Below are positions 11,294-23,735 of a stretch of 64,000 nt of DNA, one piece after another. The notes beneath the pieces are model-generated. The model had not been told where the DNA came from. It saw only the letters and a list, made by a program, of their open reading frames with translations, and made no database searches. Position 1 is the first letter of the stretch; the number at the start of each line of letters is the position of its first letter. The stretch comes from Fremontodendron californicum (taxonomy: Eukaryota > Streptophyta > Magnoliopsida > Malvales > Malvaceae): positions 4,412,001-4,476,000 of the forward strand of contig JAULJL010000017.1 of the NCBI GenBank assembly GCA_030761205.1. The letters are read 5' to 3'. The translations under genes and the position numbers were made by a program.

Positions 11294-13455
11294 TTAATCA
11301 TAGACTAACCGCCGTCCCTCACCTGGTGGTTTGTGGTGATTGGTCCTTGTCCTTGTGGCATAGGCACCGCATGGCTTTCTGCCTTTAGATTAGAGTTAAA
11401 AGATTCGGAGCCCAACTTGGATGTTATTATTAGGACTTGGGTTTATGGCTGTGGATCAACGACTTATGATTGGACCGGCTTCTGATTTTGGAAGACCTTG
11501 TAAGGGCCCGAGAGAACTAGCTTCGACGACATCTCCTCAGCTAGCTCTAAAACTCTGACTTTTCCGTTTCTTATTCAAAAAAGTAGTCCTATGCACACCA
11601 CATTCAAAAAAGTATCCCATTTTTTATATTAATAATTAAAATTTTTATATAACCTATCAATAACACACCAAATTATAAATTGTTTTCTTTCAATTTATTT
11701 TTTACATTTTACTTTTTCCGCTTTAATCTCTTTTTCCTGACATAAATAATTTGACAACAATACTTTGCCTTGCCTGTAGGCTGTAAGTCGAACATATAGC
11801 GTCAGTGACCAACCGGAGCATGACAAGTGTGCAACTGAGATAATATGTGGAAGCCTCGAAGGTAGACTAGCGAGTGACATGACATGACATGACATCAGGA
11901 AGGACAAGTCATTGCTCTGAGTCTGATGAAATTGGACTTCGTATTTTATGCAGGCCCAGACGTTGCTTTCTAACGTGGAAGTTAAACTGAGCTACTAGTA
12001 ATGAATGATCCTAATTTCTTGACTTTAACCGCCCAGAATCGCTGAGAATTTGCCTCCACCTTCTTCGTGCAACCTTTCTCCGTTTACCGGGGGCTGAGCT
12101 TTGTAAACCTAAAGATTTTCTGCTTTCATCGTAAGTGTATGTAGGAAACCAAAAATTATAAATAAATAAATAACGAAAAAGGAACTTTGACTATTGATTT
12201 GCAAGATATGACCCAATAGTTCTTTGAACTCCGAGTATAACTTTGACCATAAAGACTTAATGACAAATCATGTTAATAAAATTTTGTTTATGTTACTTCA
12301 ATTTGAATGAGTGTCGGATATATGTTGGATATATATATATATATTTATTATTTGAAGGATTATATCTTATTTAATATAATGTATGATTGATTCGAATTAA
12401 CCTTTCAAAAAAATAAAATACCAATGTTCTTATGCTAGTTCATTAGATATCTTGTAAACAACATTGCATTGACAGGCAGTTCTTGAAATCAATTAGCTTC
12501 ACCAGGCTGCCATTGTAAATGTCGCTAGCCACCATGCATGTTTCTATCTACCATATTAAACGGTTCGACCCCACATATTGTTAAAATGCAATAATTCATC
12601 TTGAATATTATACCATAATTGAAGAACTCTGGGACATGAAGAATTACAAATGGGCCATAAGGTAATTTTCCACCATCTAAAAAGATTTAGCATCAACTTT
12701 CTGAGTTTCTAGTTTCTAACATAGAAACTTCAGACAAATTTGCCTTGGGAGTTTATAGTTTCCAACATAAATCCAAACTTTTTGACTTGGGAGTTTTGTC
12801 CCAAGTCACCATTCTTATTAAAAGATGAAAATGTTCTGTTTTACAGTATCTATCAGCAAGAAATAAGATAATAGTAATAGTTTTAGTTTTAGGTAAAATG
12901 GATTTGTTAGTCTTTACCTAACGATAAGTTGACTTATGAACACGAGAATAACAATAACTTCGACTATGAAAGTCTTTAGACAAAACCCATATATTATCCA
13001 GAAAAATACAAAGAAATGCAGAACAAATTCCAAATTTTACTATGGGCAGGCGATATCTTCTTTGAAACCTGTAAGAATCCTTACAACTTGTTTGGAAAAC
13101 TATAAAACCATATATACCCTTTTCCCTGGAAAGCCATCAAAAGAGAAAACAGAGGAAAATTTAGAAAAAGATAAGAAAGAAAGGTGTATCTGAAAGGTGG
13201 AATCTTCACGGGAGACTCAAGCTTTTCCGAGTCAAAAGGTTCACATTCATCTTTGGAAGAAAGAAAAAAATTACTAGAAAACCCCCAAGAGCAAATCTTT
13301 TAAAAAGAAAATAGAAAAAGGGAAACTTTACACCTACCGACACGGTCTCCCAAAATTTAGCTCCCATTTCCTTCTCTTTCTTGTCTCTCTGAATTTTAGC
13401 TGTTATTTCGGGTTGGAGTTGGGTCCGGGTTATCCAAAATTCGAATCCAGAAAGC
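11294..13455. other. intergenic and MPK4 promoter region
   Basis: No gene is recognised. A small tandem (GACAT)x4 occurs at 11876-11895. A TA-rich run lies near 12330. The last several hundred bases should hold the promoter and 5' leader of the MAP kinase gene at 13456, but no individual element stands out. Confidence 0.4.
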
Positions 13456-16400
13456 ATGTCAATAGAGTCAAGCTCTGGGTCAGGGGATCACAGCGTCAAA
13501 GGAATACCAACTCATGGTGGACGCTATGTTCAGTACAACGTTTATGGTAACCTCTTCGAAGTTTCCAGAAAATACGTCCCTCCTATTCGCCCCGTCGGCC
13601 GTGGTGCTTATGGTATTGTCTGGTAAGATTTTTTCCCCCTCCTCCTTTTAACTTTGTTTCGGTTAAAGTTCCTATTTTGATCGACTTCATGTTTATTTCA
13701 TGATCTGGGTTTGTCTTAGTCTTGAGGTTCTATATGATAGTTTTTCAAGAAGTTAAGATATGATAAATTTTCTTTTGTTAGATTTAAGTTTCTTGATTAA
13801 TAAGTTATTTACATGTTCCAGTGGGAACTTGATGATATTAAGGCCTGTATTTTTAGATTAATAGCTTTTTAATTCAGATTAAAGAATGTAATTCATTAGG
13901 ATGATAACACAGGCTAGGTTGCTTTTCTTTTTTTTTATTTTTTTGAGTGCACTGTAATCACACTTTTCGTGGTGAATTAATAATTGACCTTTGCCTTTGG
14001 TTAGTTCATATAGGATTGAGAGTGAATGACACTTGAGTGTGGCTGTCATTAGAATTTATAGATGTATTTTGCAGTGTGATTGCTTTTAATGAAATTAAGC
14101 TGCCAAATTTTAGGGTTCCATTGAAGTGAATGACTCTAGGGCCCAACTTTCGGCCTGAGGAGATTGAAAGAAACTAAGAAAGTTACCATTCTGTTTGTTA
14201 GGCTTACTGTCTATATGTTATTAATAATGTGAAGCTAAGATGCGATTTCCCCCCTCGTTTTCTTAGTGCTGCTGTGAACTCAGAGACACGGGAGGAGGTT
14301 GCTATCAAGAAAATTGGTAATGCATTTGACAATAGGATTGATGCCAAAAGGACATTGCGAGAGATCAAGCTTCTTCATCACATGGATCATGAGAATGTAA
14401 GTTCTGTTAGCTCTATAGTTCCCATGTTCACCTTTTTGATGGACATTTCAGGAATGTTGTTTAAGTCATAGACCCCTAATTGTTAGGCTCCTTGCTTGCG
14501 CAAGGGTTGGGTTTGCTGTGGCCGTCTAAACAATCTGTGGAAATGAAACAGTTCCTTTCTTTCCATCATGTAAGGCTTTGACCGTACTTTAAGAAGGGAG
14601 AAGAAACAATATCTACATTTTTGTCCCTATTTGTGTAATTATAGGAATTTGGGCTAAGCTTCCTGTTGATTTGAGTTCCTTGGGAAGATCATCTTTTTAC
14701 CCCAAAGTAACTTTTAACCGTTAAGGAAGGGCCAATCTTATGATATTGTGCATAAACCTTTACTATTCATTTTCATGTTAGAAAACACTATCTAACCGGG
14801 CTTTTCCTAGATCTTGTAAAAATTGTTGTTATCAGTCTTTATATGCTTCGATGAAATTGGTGGACATTAATTTTGGCATGTCCACATGATAACTAAATGT
14901 TCCTATCAGAATTATTTTTTGGTTTGACTAATGCTTTTATCATTGCACCAACAGAGGACATGTTTTATGTTGGTTTCTTACTCTTAGGCTTGGGTAACAA
15001 AGTTCCTTCGCTTGGTATATATGCATCTTAATAATGGCATGAGATTCTACTAAAGCAGTAATCTCTGATTGTGGGATTATAGTTTAACTGGTCAGTCCTT
15101 TTTTTCTTCAGGTGATTGCCATCAAAGACATCATACGACCTCCACAGAGGGAGAACTTTAATGATGTCTACATCGTTTATGAACTGATGGACACTGATCT
15201 TCATCAAATCATACGATCCAACCAACAATTGACAGATGATCATTGTCGGGTTGGTATCAAATGCTTTCCCTCATATAAGATATAATGGGATATTCCTACT
15301 GTCTTTTGTCATATTTAGTTAGAAACATTGTATGATTTATGTTTAGCAGCTTTGAAGCTGGAACTATTGTTGATTATGCCGTGCTACTCTTGCAGTACTT
15401 TCTATATCAGGTTTTGCGAGGGCTCAAATATGTACATTCAGCAAGTGTTTTGCATCGTGATTTAAAGCCCAGCAATTTGCTTATGAATGCAAATTGTGAC
15501 CTTAAAATTGGAGATTTTGGGCTTGCAAGGACAACATCTGAAACTGATTTTATGACAGAATATGTAGTCACTCGCTGGTATCGGGCACCAGAATTGCTTC
15601 TAAATTGTTCTGAATACACTGCTGCAATTGATATTTGGTCGGTAGGTTGCATACTTGGTGAAATCATGACTAGACAACCCCTCTTCCCTGGCAAAGACTA
15701 TGTGCATCAATTGAGGCTTATCACAGAGGTATTTTTCTAGAATTTTTTTACAAGAAACTACAGGAAACCTCTTTAGATTCTGTTTAACACTTCACAGTTT
15801 TCTCATAGTCTGGAGATCTTTTAATTGCATCCTACCATGCCATTTGGTATATGCTTTTGCCCGTTGCTGTTGGCCCTTTAATTATGAGATTCTCAGATGT
15901 ATTTTGCTTCCTCAGTGAAATTGCATGATCTTGAATTCTAATGTGGTCAAACCAGCAATAGTCAGGACCATCCAAGAAATGCTACCTCTGAACAAGTAGG
16001 TTAGATGATTCAGCATTTAGGCTGTAAGGTCTAGATACAAAATCAAAATCTCCAAGAAATGAATTCTATGATTGTCTGAGGAAGAGCATACTCCGTTGTT
16101 TTTGAAATTGAAAGCTGTAGCCTGTAGCCTTCTAACTGTGAATTGAAGAAGAGAATTGGCTCGGGACTTGCTTTTTAACCCCATTCTCCTCCTTTTACCT
16201 TTTACCTTTTACTTGGTTTGTTTGTAACTCTGTAAGATTGATATGGACTCTGCATTCCTGTCTGATCTTAATTTGTTTGTTTTTTTTTATTACTGCTGGT
16301 ATCCCATTGACAATCGTGGCCTAAGAAATGCTGTAGATATTTTTCTGAAGGTGTAGAATATTTGCTTATTTTGATGGAAGTTGAACAAAGTATATGCTAA

Positions 16401-17040
16401 ATCTGTACATAAGTTCCTTTTCCTTTGAATAGCTTATAGGTTCACCTGATGATTCCAGCCTTGGGTTCCTTCGAAGTGACAATGCCAGAAGATACGTTAG
16501 ACAGCTTCCACAATACCCGAGGCAAAATTTCTCTGCTAGATTTCCTAACATGTCACCTGGTGCTGTTGATTTGCTAGAGAAGATGCTTATCTTTGATCCA
16601 CATAGGCGCATTACAGGTATAATAATTAGTTGCTGATTTCTCACTGCTACTTCACAATTAAGATTCAGATAGTGCTAAGCTTGTTTTAAACACAAGTTGC
16701 TATTTTGTGCTTAATTTTTTACAAGCATTGTAAAATTTGCATGATGCTTATACTTGGAACTAAATCATCCCTTTCTTTACCCCACCCCTCCCACCCCATT
16801 TTTTCTTCTCCACCACCTTAAGGTCCCTTTTCTTCATTTGCTAACAACATTTTATTGTTTGTTGCAGTCGATGAGGCTCTACGCCACCCATACTTGGCAC
16901 CTCTTCATGACATCAATGAGGAGCCTGTTTGCCCAAGGCCTTTCAATTTTGATTTTGAGCAACCATCTTTTACCGAAGAAAATATCAAGGAGCTCATCTA
17001 TAGGGAATCTGTAAAATTCAATCCAGACCCAATTCATTGA
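13456..17040 (+). CDS. MPK4: mitogen-activated protein kinase, MPK4-type (group B)
   Basis: Six exons join in phase: 13456-13622, 14267-14396, 15112-15249, 15396-15728, 16433-16616, 16868-17040, giving about 374 aa, the usual length of plant MPK4 proteins. Visible motifs are GRGAYG (48-53), VAIKK with catalytic Lys70, HRDLKPSN with Asp167, DFG with Asp185, and the TEY activation-loop motif at Thr199-Glu200-Tyr201, followed by VVTRWYRAPELLL. The C-terminal common docking region reads LHDINEEPVC, typical of TEY-class plant MAPKs. The N-terminus YVQYNVYGNLFEVSRKY and the C-terminal half match AtMPK4 nearly residue for residue, closer than to MPK3/6 or MPK1/2. In Arabidopsis MPK4 acts downstream of MKK1/2 in immunity, stress signalling and cytokinesis. 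Orthology as opposed to MPK11/12-type paralogy needs a tree. No lesions seen. Confidence 0.96.
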
Positions 17041-17717
17041 GGATTATGTGTTGTATATGCCTGGAAGTGTACCTATAGTTGGGAGGAGGCTCTTCTTTTG
17101 ACTGTAGAGAGATTAGTTATTTGAGCCGATGATGCTGTTATCATCTTCATTTCATCTTGAGGAATAAACTAGAAATATGCACACGTGGAGCATGTATTCA
17201 GACTCTAGGTCATGTAGGCTTTCTTATGTACGGAAATACACGAAGGCTTTAGTGTGCTGAACTGCTGATTCTATAACTTTTCACTATTTGTCGTGAAACT
17301 ACTTAAAAGAATTTGTCTATATTGCTTCCATCAAGCTGGTTTCTCCTGGAATTCCTTCTACTCTGGTCTTTTAGGTATCTAGTTGAATTGATGATAGCTG
17401 GTTTTGTTTTTCTTGTAACACAAACGATTTCATACTTTCTGTATTCTAGAACTTCTGCACAAAAATTAGATGTCTTAAGCTGGTGAACGATGATTGAAAT
17501 TCCACAATTTCTCAAGCTGTTTTACAATGGATGATCTATAACACATCCATGTATGAGAGTTCATTTTCATTATATAATATAATGCAACTCGCCATAAGAT
17601 AATTAAGAAACAGAAACATTGAGGACAGACTCAAAAGCTCCCAACTACGAGAACTCTTACAACATCTAGCATCCAACTTAGTTTTACTTTACTAGTATCA
17701 GTCACATATAATTCACC
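17041..17717. other. convergent 3' flanks of MPK4 and GH28 genes
   Basis: The two genes converge here with about 680 bp between stop codons, which must hold both 3' UTRs. No other exon or repeat is evident. Confidence 0.5.
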
Positions 17718-20700
17718 CTATAGGCTATAGGTACAACGTTTGAGTACCACCCTGTCAATGGACAAAGGCTCTGCTGGAAAGTCGCAAGCTGTGATTTTCC
17801 CCGGTCCTTGATCAGGTAATAGGTCACATGGCCGAGGACTTACTCCACTTGTGATCCCCTCAACGTCGGTGCAAGTCCATGGCACTTTCTTAGCTTTAGC
17901 TGCCATTCCAATTGTGACATTGGATATGCAGATTTGAGTAAATGGATCACCTTCAATTCCTTCCAATCTGGCCGCCATCGACACGTTATCTGCCACAATG
18001 TCTCTATAATTGATCCCCTGAATCACAGGCAATGCGTTGGGATCATAGTGATTATCAGGATGTGCTTTATAGTTTCCGGTCATCCAAAACACCCATTTCA
18101 TGGTGTGCAAACTCATTCTTTTCACGTATATGTCTTTCACGAACCCTCCTCTTCCTCTAGCAGTCTTGATCCTGACCCCAGATTCTGTATGGACGGCGGT
18201 GATGTCTTCTGCTCTTACATCCTGGATTCCACCTGACATCTCGCTTCCCAACGCAATTGCTGCGCTGTAAGGAGAAATGCATGTCAGCCTCCTGATGACT
18301 AATTGTTTGGTGGGCATTCCAAATGAAATGCCATATTCATCCCAACCACTCTTCACTGCTATACAGTCATCCCCTGAGACTATGTAGCTGTCCTCAATTC
18401 TAACATTTGTGCAAGAATCTGATCATCACAAATCAAATTAAAAACAAACAATAATAAGAGATTGACAAGTTAATGTTCTCAAAAACATTGTTGGTTTTTT
18501 TTTTTTTTTTTTTTAAGTAAAAACTAATGCCTGGATTGATGCCATCCGTGTTTGGAGATTTGATAGGAGCAATGATTGTAATGCCTTGTACGAGAATGTT
18601 GCTGCATCAAATAAACAAAACCAAGAATTAATCATGTCCTTTTCCACGTGGAAGGATAAGATTGAAGAAAGCATAAAATGCTTTTACCTGCTATAAACTG
18701 GATGAACATTCCATGATGGAGAGTTGAGAAGGGTTACATTGGAAATTTGAATATTGTCCGAGTACATAAATTCGATTAGGTAAGGTCGGGTGTATTTCAA
18801 TTTGCCCTTGTGGAAATTTTGCCACCAGAATGCACCTTGACCATCGATAGTACCATTGGCCCCTGATAAAACCAGATTCTAAATTAATGTCTGATAAACA
18901 CATTTTAAAAGATGAATTTTGCTAACGAACGTTAATATATTATTTATAGTAATAATATTATATTAAATACAGTAATTAATAATTTTATTCATTTTCTTAA
19001 TACATTTGATAAAAATATTATTATATACACTAACCTTAAAGAATTATTATTTACCTGTAACGATTATGTCAGTGAGATTAGTGCCAAATATGAGGCTGGT
19101 AAACCTTCCACCAGCTGCATCCCTTCCTCGACCATACGATGGCAAAGGCTTCAAAACAGGCCATTCTTTCATATCCTAAACCAATTGGTTAGTCATAAGA
19201 AGAGTTAGTAAGGGTTAGATAAAATGGACCAATCGTCGGGCTACCTAATACTATCATCATAATTCAAAATCACCTACGAACTTTTGGTAGTAGAAAATTA
19301 GTGGACCATGATTTTCGCACATAAAATGTATTCATAACAATCAATAAACGAGTGAAATTGTCAATGTTTTGGGTTTCTTAGTCTTCGTTAGGTGTAAGTG
19401 CACTACTCTAATTTCAATTTTAGATAAAGTGAGTGAGGCCTGGAAAGACCAATATCTTTCATGTCAAAAATTTCCCTTTTTTTGATGCACTCCTTTTCAT
19501 GGTTTTGACTTTGAATTGAACCTTATATCCTAGCCAGTCAAAGTATATGGGATACTATTTATTACAAATTAATATCTTTATTATAAAATTAAATAATTTA
19601 GTTTTTTTTTTTAAATTAAAGTAAAAAATAAAATTATTAATTGATATAATGTGAATCATTAAAAAAATTAACGTGATATTTAATTTGTATTTAGTTGATT
19701 ATTTAGATGTCAAATATTTACATGACATTAATAAAATATATTATTTTAAGATGATATGAATTAAAAAAAAATTGATGTGATATTTTTAATAATTTGATTA
19801 CTTATTTTATTCACATCATCTTAAAATAATATATTTTATTAGTGTCACGTCAGTATTTGGCATCCACATCATCAACTAAACACAATTTAAATGATATTTT
19901 AATTTTTTAACGATTCACGTATATCAATTAATGATTTTACTTTTTTGTTTTAATTTTTAAAAAATAAAAATTAAATTATTCAGTTTTATAAATTAATTTA
20001 TATAAAAGATACTTTGACTTGAGGGTACATCCTGGAACATGAAATTTGATGCAACTTTCATCCAAAAAAAAAAAAAAGAGAGAGAATGATGTAATAAATC
20101 AAACCTGAGAAGCAAGAAGAACAGCATCTTTGTGAAGATAGAGAGTGAAGTGGCTGGTAAGGCTAAAGCTCCCAGTCAGCCATTGTCCAGCAGGAACATA
20201 AAGCTGAGCCCCGCCATCAGATGCATACTGGCTCAGACGATTAACTGCATCCTTAAATGCTTTAGTATTCGATGTTTTCCCATCGCCAACTCCTCCAAAA
20301 TCTGTTATTGATGCAGTGTGTCCTCTGCAACTTATAGCTGTGTACTCAAAGGACTCAATTACCCTTCCTTTCCTGGCCTCAGCTCCTCTTAGACCCAATA
20401 TTAATGCCACCAAAACAAGGACTGTGGCTATCCTGGTCACCTGCAAGGTCAAGAAGGTAATAGAGAAGAGAAAATAAGTACCCATTGGAAGAACTCATGA
20501 GGAAATGATGAGCTAATTAAGTTGGCTTGTATGACTTTTATTGTTAAGGGGAAGTTAGAAGCTTGGTTATGAACAGAAGATTATTTTAGATTGACATAAA
20601 AAAAATTTGGTACATATATAGACCAGAAATAGCTTTCTTTAGATTCAAAATACAAGAATATATGGAAGCAGAGAAATGGACTGTCCAGTGATTAACCACC

Positions 20701-20865
20701 ACCTGGAAGCTATAAACTCTAGTCTCTAGCACATTGTTTTGATTTGAAAAAGCTAGAATGCATTAATTGTTTTGTTTGTAAATGAAGGAAGAAGGAAAGA
20801 ATAAGGGGAAAGGTGTGAAGGGTATTTACTTGAATTCTCATTGGACTCATCCCTAACAACTCCAT
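17718..20865 (-). CDS. glycoside hydrolase family 28 (probable polygalacturonase)
   Basis: Six exons on the minus strand: 20830-20865, 20105-20440, 19055-19175, 18688-18862, 18531-18601, 17718-18418, giving about 479 aa. Exon 1 encodes only MELLGMSPMRIQ and joins a hydrophobic signal/anchor segment (about residues 13-31). An alternative ATG at 20485 would read through intron 1 and is less likely. The pectin-lyase-like beta-helix shows DFGGVGDGKTSNTKAF, NTDG (240-243), SGDDC (GDD 262-264) and VRIK (329-331). The usual third motif GHG is replaced by SPYSAAIALGS (about 295-305). This is common in a plant clade annotated as probable polygalacturonases and leaves true hydrolase activity open. Intron 5 appears to be GC-AG. 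Intron 2 contains a 484-bp inverted repeat. Role inferred: cell-wall pectin modification. Confidence 0.92.
19536..20019. repeat. long inverted repeat (foldback element) inside intron 2 of the GH28 gene
   Basis: Two arms of roughly 220-240 bp face each other around a centre near 19780. Both share, as complements, blocks such as ATTAATTGATAT, TTTAGTTGAT and TAATAAAATATATTATTTTA followed by AGATGAT. The outer ends read AGTCAAAGTAT and its complement. There is no coding capacity. The flanks TATATCCTAG and TACATCCTGG may be a degraded 9-10 bp target duplication, as in Mutator-type MITEs, but this is weak. Confidence 0.82.
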
Positions 20866-21386
20866 TGTTGGAAAATGATGGAAGACTAGAAGTTGCTTTG
20901 TGATGTGCTAGAGAGACAAATGATGTATAAATATAAGGTGAGAGTTCAAACTGTTGAAATTGGATAGGTTCACTTTTTCAGCAATTGGGTTTCTTGTCCT
21001 GCTTCAAAGTGAAGCATTGTTTATCATGGTTGTACTTTAAAAATGTTCAGCTAATGGAATAAAGAAAGTAATTAATTTCTTTAATATTATATATTTTTAA
21101 TTTGAGAAAGGAAATTTGTGGTTAGTTTTTTTTTTTTTTTAAAATGTCGTAACTTGAGGATAAAAAAAAGATTGCAGACGTTGAAATTCAAATTTCAAAT
21201 CTGTTGGATACCACTTCTTAAAAATAATTGCATGAATCAATTCGGATAAACTCCATATTCAAATTTGTGGCTAGTTTGTGAACTGAATTAACAACCAGGC
21301 AATCAAATTTGGAACATCATTTTCTTTTTCTGATTTGTGTCAATGGACAAACGTAGAACACTTTTGTTATAGTCATTAGTCTTAAC
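20866..21386. other. GH28 promoter region
   Basis: Upstream flank of the minus-strand GH28 gene. AT-rich, no ORF or repeat of note. Confidence 0.4.
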
Positions 21387-21659
21387 TAGAGCTGCTCATG
21401 GGCCGGGCCGCGGCCTGGTTTTTTTTTTTATTTTCTCTGCCCAGGCCCGGTCCTGGGTCGCCCAAGCCCGTCCGTTTAGGCCCGAAACAGTGTTCATTGG
21501 AATAAAAAAATATATTTTTATTTTTTTTATAATTAAAATAAAATAAAATAATATTATTATAATAAAAATTACTGTTCCGGACCGGACCGAGCCGACCCGG
21601 AACACAAAATATCCTGCCCAGGCCCGGCCCAATGCCCGCCCGGCCGGTGAGCAGGTCTA
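21387..21659. mobile_element. hAT-type MITE with GC-rich ends
   Basis: A 273-bp element bounded by a perfect 8-bp direct repeat GTCTTAAC (21379-21386 and 21660-21667). The termini TAGAGCTGCTCA and TAGACCTGCTCA (complement of the right end) differ at one position and have the TAGAG-like start typical of hAT elements. GC-rich arms (GGGCCGGGCC and similar) enclose an AT-rich core. Open frames across it are by-products of GGGCC repeats. Relatives occur at 23.5 kb (inverted) and 30.4 kb. Confidence 0.88.
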
Positions 21660-22118
21660 GTCTTAACCAATTAGTGCACAAGGCATAATGAGCGAGTGTG
21701 AAATTTGTCGCCACTGTTTTTCCCCACCCTAAAATGTGACCATACCCTTCCAATTGTTGAATTATTTATCATCATTATGCTATCATTATCATCTTTGTTC
21801 TTGCCTCCACTATTACCATTATCTTCACGGGGTTAGCCTAAGTAACTGATAAAACTACTTGTATTTCCAAACTTGGTCGATTTGCTATATTCAAGCTCAT
21901 TGGTTATTGACTCAGGATTATTCAATGACTTAAAATTTGCCTATTCAAACAGCTTCTCTCTCTATATATATATATATATTCCTTTCTTTTTATTTCCCAC
22001 ACTCTCCAATTCCATGTACTATTTTCTATCTTGCCAAACAAACACAGCGCCGGGGCAATAACGATGATAGAGCCATGGAGGAAAGCAGGACGCAATTGGG
22101 GTTATTATAAAAAAGGAT

Positions 22119-22331
22119 TTATATTTGATACATTAACAGTGTATATATTTATACACAATCAATGAACCAAATAATTATACTTTATTAAAAATAAAGTTAT
22201 TTGTATTTATTTTTAAAAATTTTAATGATACCATCTCATTAAAAGTTTTTAAAAATAAATACAAATAATTTTATTTTTAATGAAATAATATCATCTAATT
22301 CACTGATTAAATATAAATTCTATAAAAAAAA
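22119..22331. repeat. short foldback repeat, probable MITE
   Basis: The core contains an inverted repeat of about 36 bp per arm around ATTTGTATTTATTTTTAAAAA and its complement (22184-22219 and about 22245-22281). The outer ends share TTTATATTTGAT and TTTATATTTAAT in inverted orientation. No coding potential; termini are only approximate. Confidence 0.55.
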
Positions 22332-23233
22332 TGTATAGGCTTGTGAACTTTTTTTCTTATCTTGTGGACACAAAAAGAAGTTTTGGTTTTTTTAGCTGCT
22401 TGGCCGGTTCTGTTAGAAAGTAGTTAATGGGTCCCCTTATATGAGTTCACTTTCTTGGAGTTAGCATCCAAATTTTTATCTCGTGAGCCTCTTTGCCCTT
22501 TGCCTCCACCGCCACCATTGCCGACCCACTTCACGGGTGAAAAAAATATGGAAATATTGGTGGGTCCTTTCCCCTCCATTCTCTTCATCATTACAAACCC
22601 ACCTAGAATATACATTCTTTATAGTTTCTACTACTATCCATTCTATGGACCAAACCCCACTCTATAATAAGTGGAACAATTTCATGTTCATGTTCATGGT
22701 TCAAGTTTCTCTTCCTTCCAAGTTTCAGCCAACTCCCATTCAAAATGTTGTTGATTGTTTAATGAAATCGTATAAACATAAAATTTGTATTGCTTAAACG
22801 TAAACAACAACAAAAAATAGCGGTCTCGATTTTCATTATTGTTGTTAAAATTTTGTTTATGTGAATGTTCCTAGCCTTTTAACTTATGTACAAAATCCAA
22901 TTAGTGGGGCTTTGATGGCTGAAAAAAACTAACCCTTTTGGCCTCTTCTTATATATCAATCTCTAAAAGTGCGCTTCACGTGAGTCCCATTCTTCTGAAA
23001 GAAATGCCCTTGTCTCATCCAAGAAACAGTTTCCTATTCGGCTTAATTTTGGTTCATGTTCGAACCGAAACTAACGGGATTCTAAAAAATTTGGAGCTAT
23101 TGGGTGAAGAAATTATATGCTAGGCATGTGAGTGGCAATGTCGGATCACGTTTGGAGTTTGGAGTTTTCCTATCCAATTTATGAGAGACTAGGAATCATT
23201 TGAATGTTTTGTTCTCCCCAACAAACGACGACC

Positions 23234-23336
23234 GCCAACAAGCTCTTGGTTAAGTGGCCGAGAGTTTTGGGGGCATGAAGTCTTGGGTTCAAACCCAAGC
23301 AACCCCTCCCCCTACCCAATTATCAAAAAAAAAAAA
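23234..23336 (+). mobile_element. tRNA-derived SINE
   Basis: A 103-bp insertion with an A-box-like TTGGTTAAGTGG and a B-box-like GGTTCAAACCC about 35 bp apart, ending in a poly(A) run of about 13. It is flanked by a 14-bp direct repeat with one mismatch: AACAAACGACGACC at 23220-23233 and AACAAACGATGACC at 23337-23350. The internal Pol III promoter, A tail and long target duplication are the defining SINE features. It is not a tRNA gene, since no cloverleaf folds. Confidence 0.82.
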
Positions 23337-23537
23337 AACAAACGATGACCAATCAGAAGACTGTTTGTCTATTTCTTTATTAACTTATGACTTCTTGTTC
23401 TATAGTTATGAGATTGATGGGATCATGGATATGAATTACGGTTGAGAATGTGATTTTGGTCGCCTTATATTTATCATGATTATAGATATGATTATAGATA
23501 TAATGGATACTATAATTATTAAATTTATTCATAGGTC

Positions 23538-23735
23538 AGGCTTGAGCAGGGATTTTTATGATCCGGTCTGATCCGAATCACTGTTAACATATTAAAATAA
23601 TATTATTTTATTTAAATTTAATTATAAAAATAAGTTTTTTATTTTTTTTAATAGGATGAACAGTACCACCGGGTTTGCCCAGGACTGGATTTGGGTAAAG
23701 AAGTAGAAAATTTTTTGAGTTACGACCCGATCCAT
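23538..23735 (-). mobile_element. degenerate relative of the GC-ended hAT MITE, inverted
   Basis: Read on the minus strand it starts GATCTGCTCATGGATCGGG, continues with CCCAAATCCAGTCCTGGG, and then has CTGTTCATCCTATTAAAAAA. This parallels the order of blocks in the element at 21387 (CTGCTCATGGGCCGGG, GTCCTGGGTCGCCC, GTGTTCATTGG). The distal end is poorly preserved and no target duplication is evident. Confidence 0.5.

Noticed and set aside
21382..21753. 123-aa minus-strand ORF over the GC-rich region
   Set aside because: It is produced by GGGCC-type repeats of the MITE and spans its target duplication.
23250..23310. tRNA gene from the A-box and B-box-like sequence
   Set aside because: No cloverleaf can be folded, and the poly(A) tail plus flanking duplication identify a SINE.
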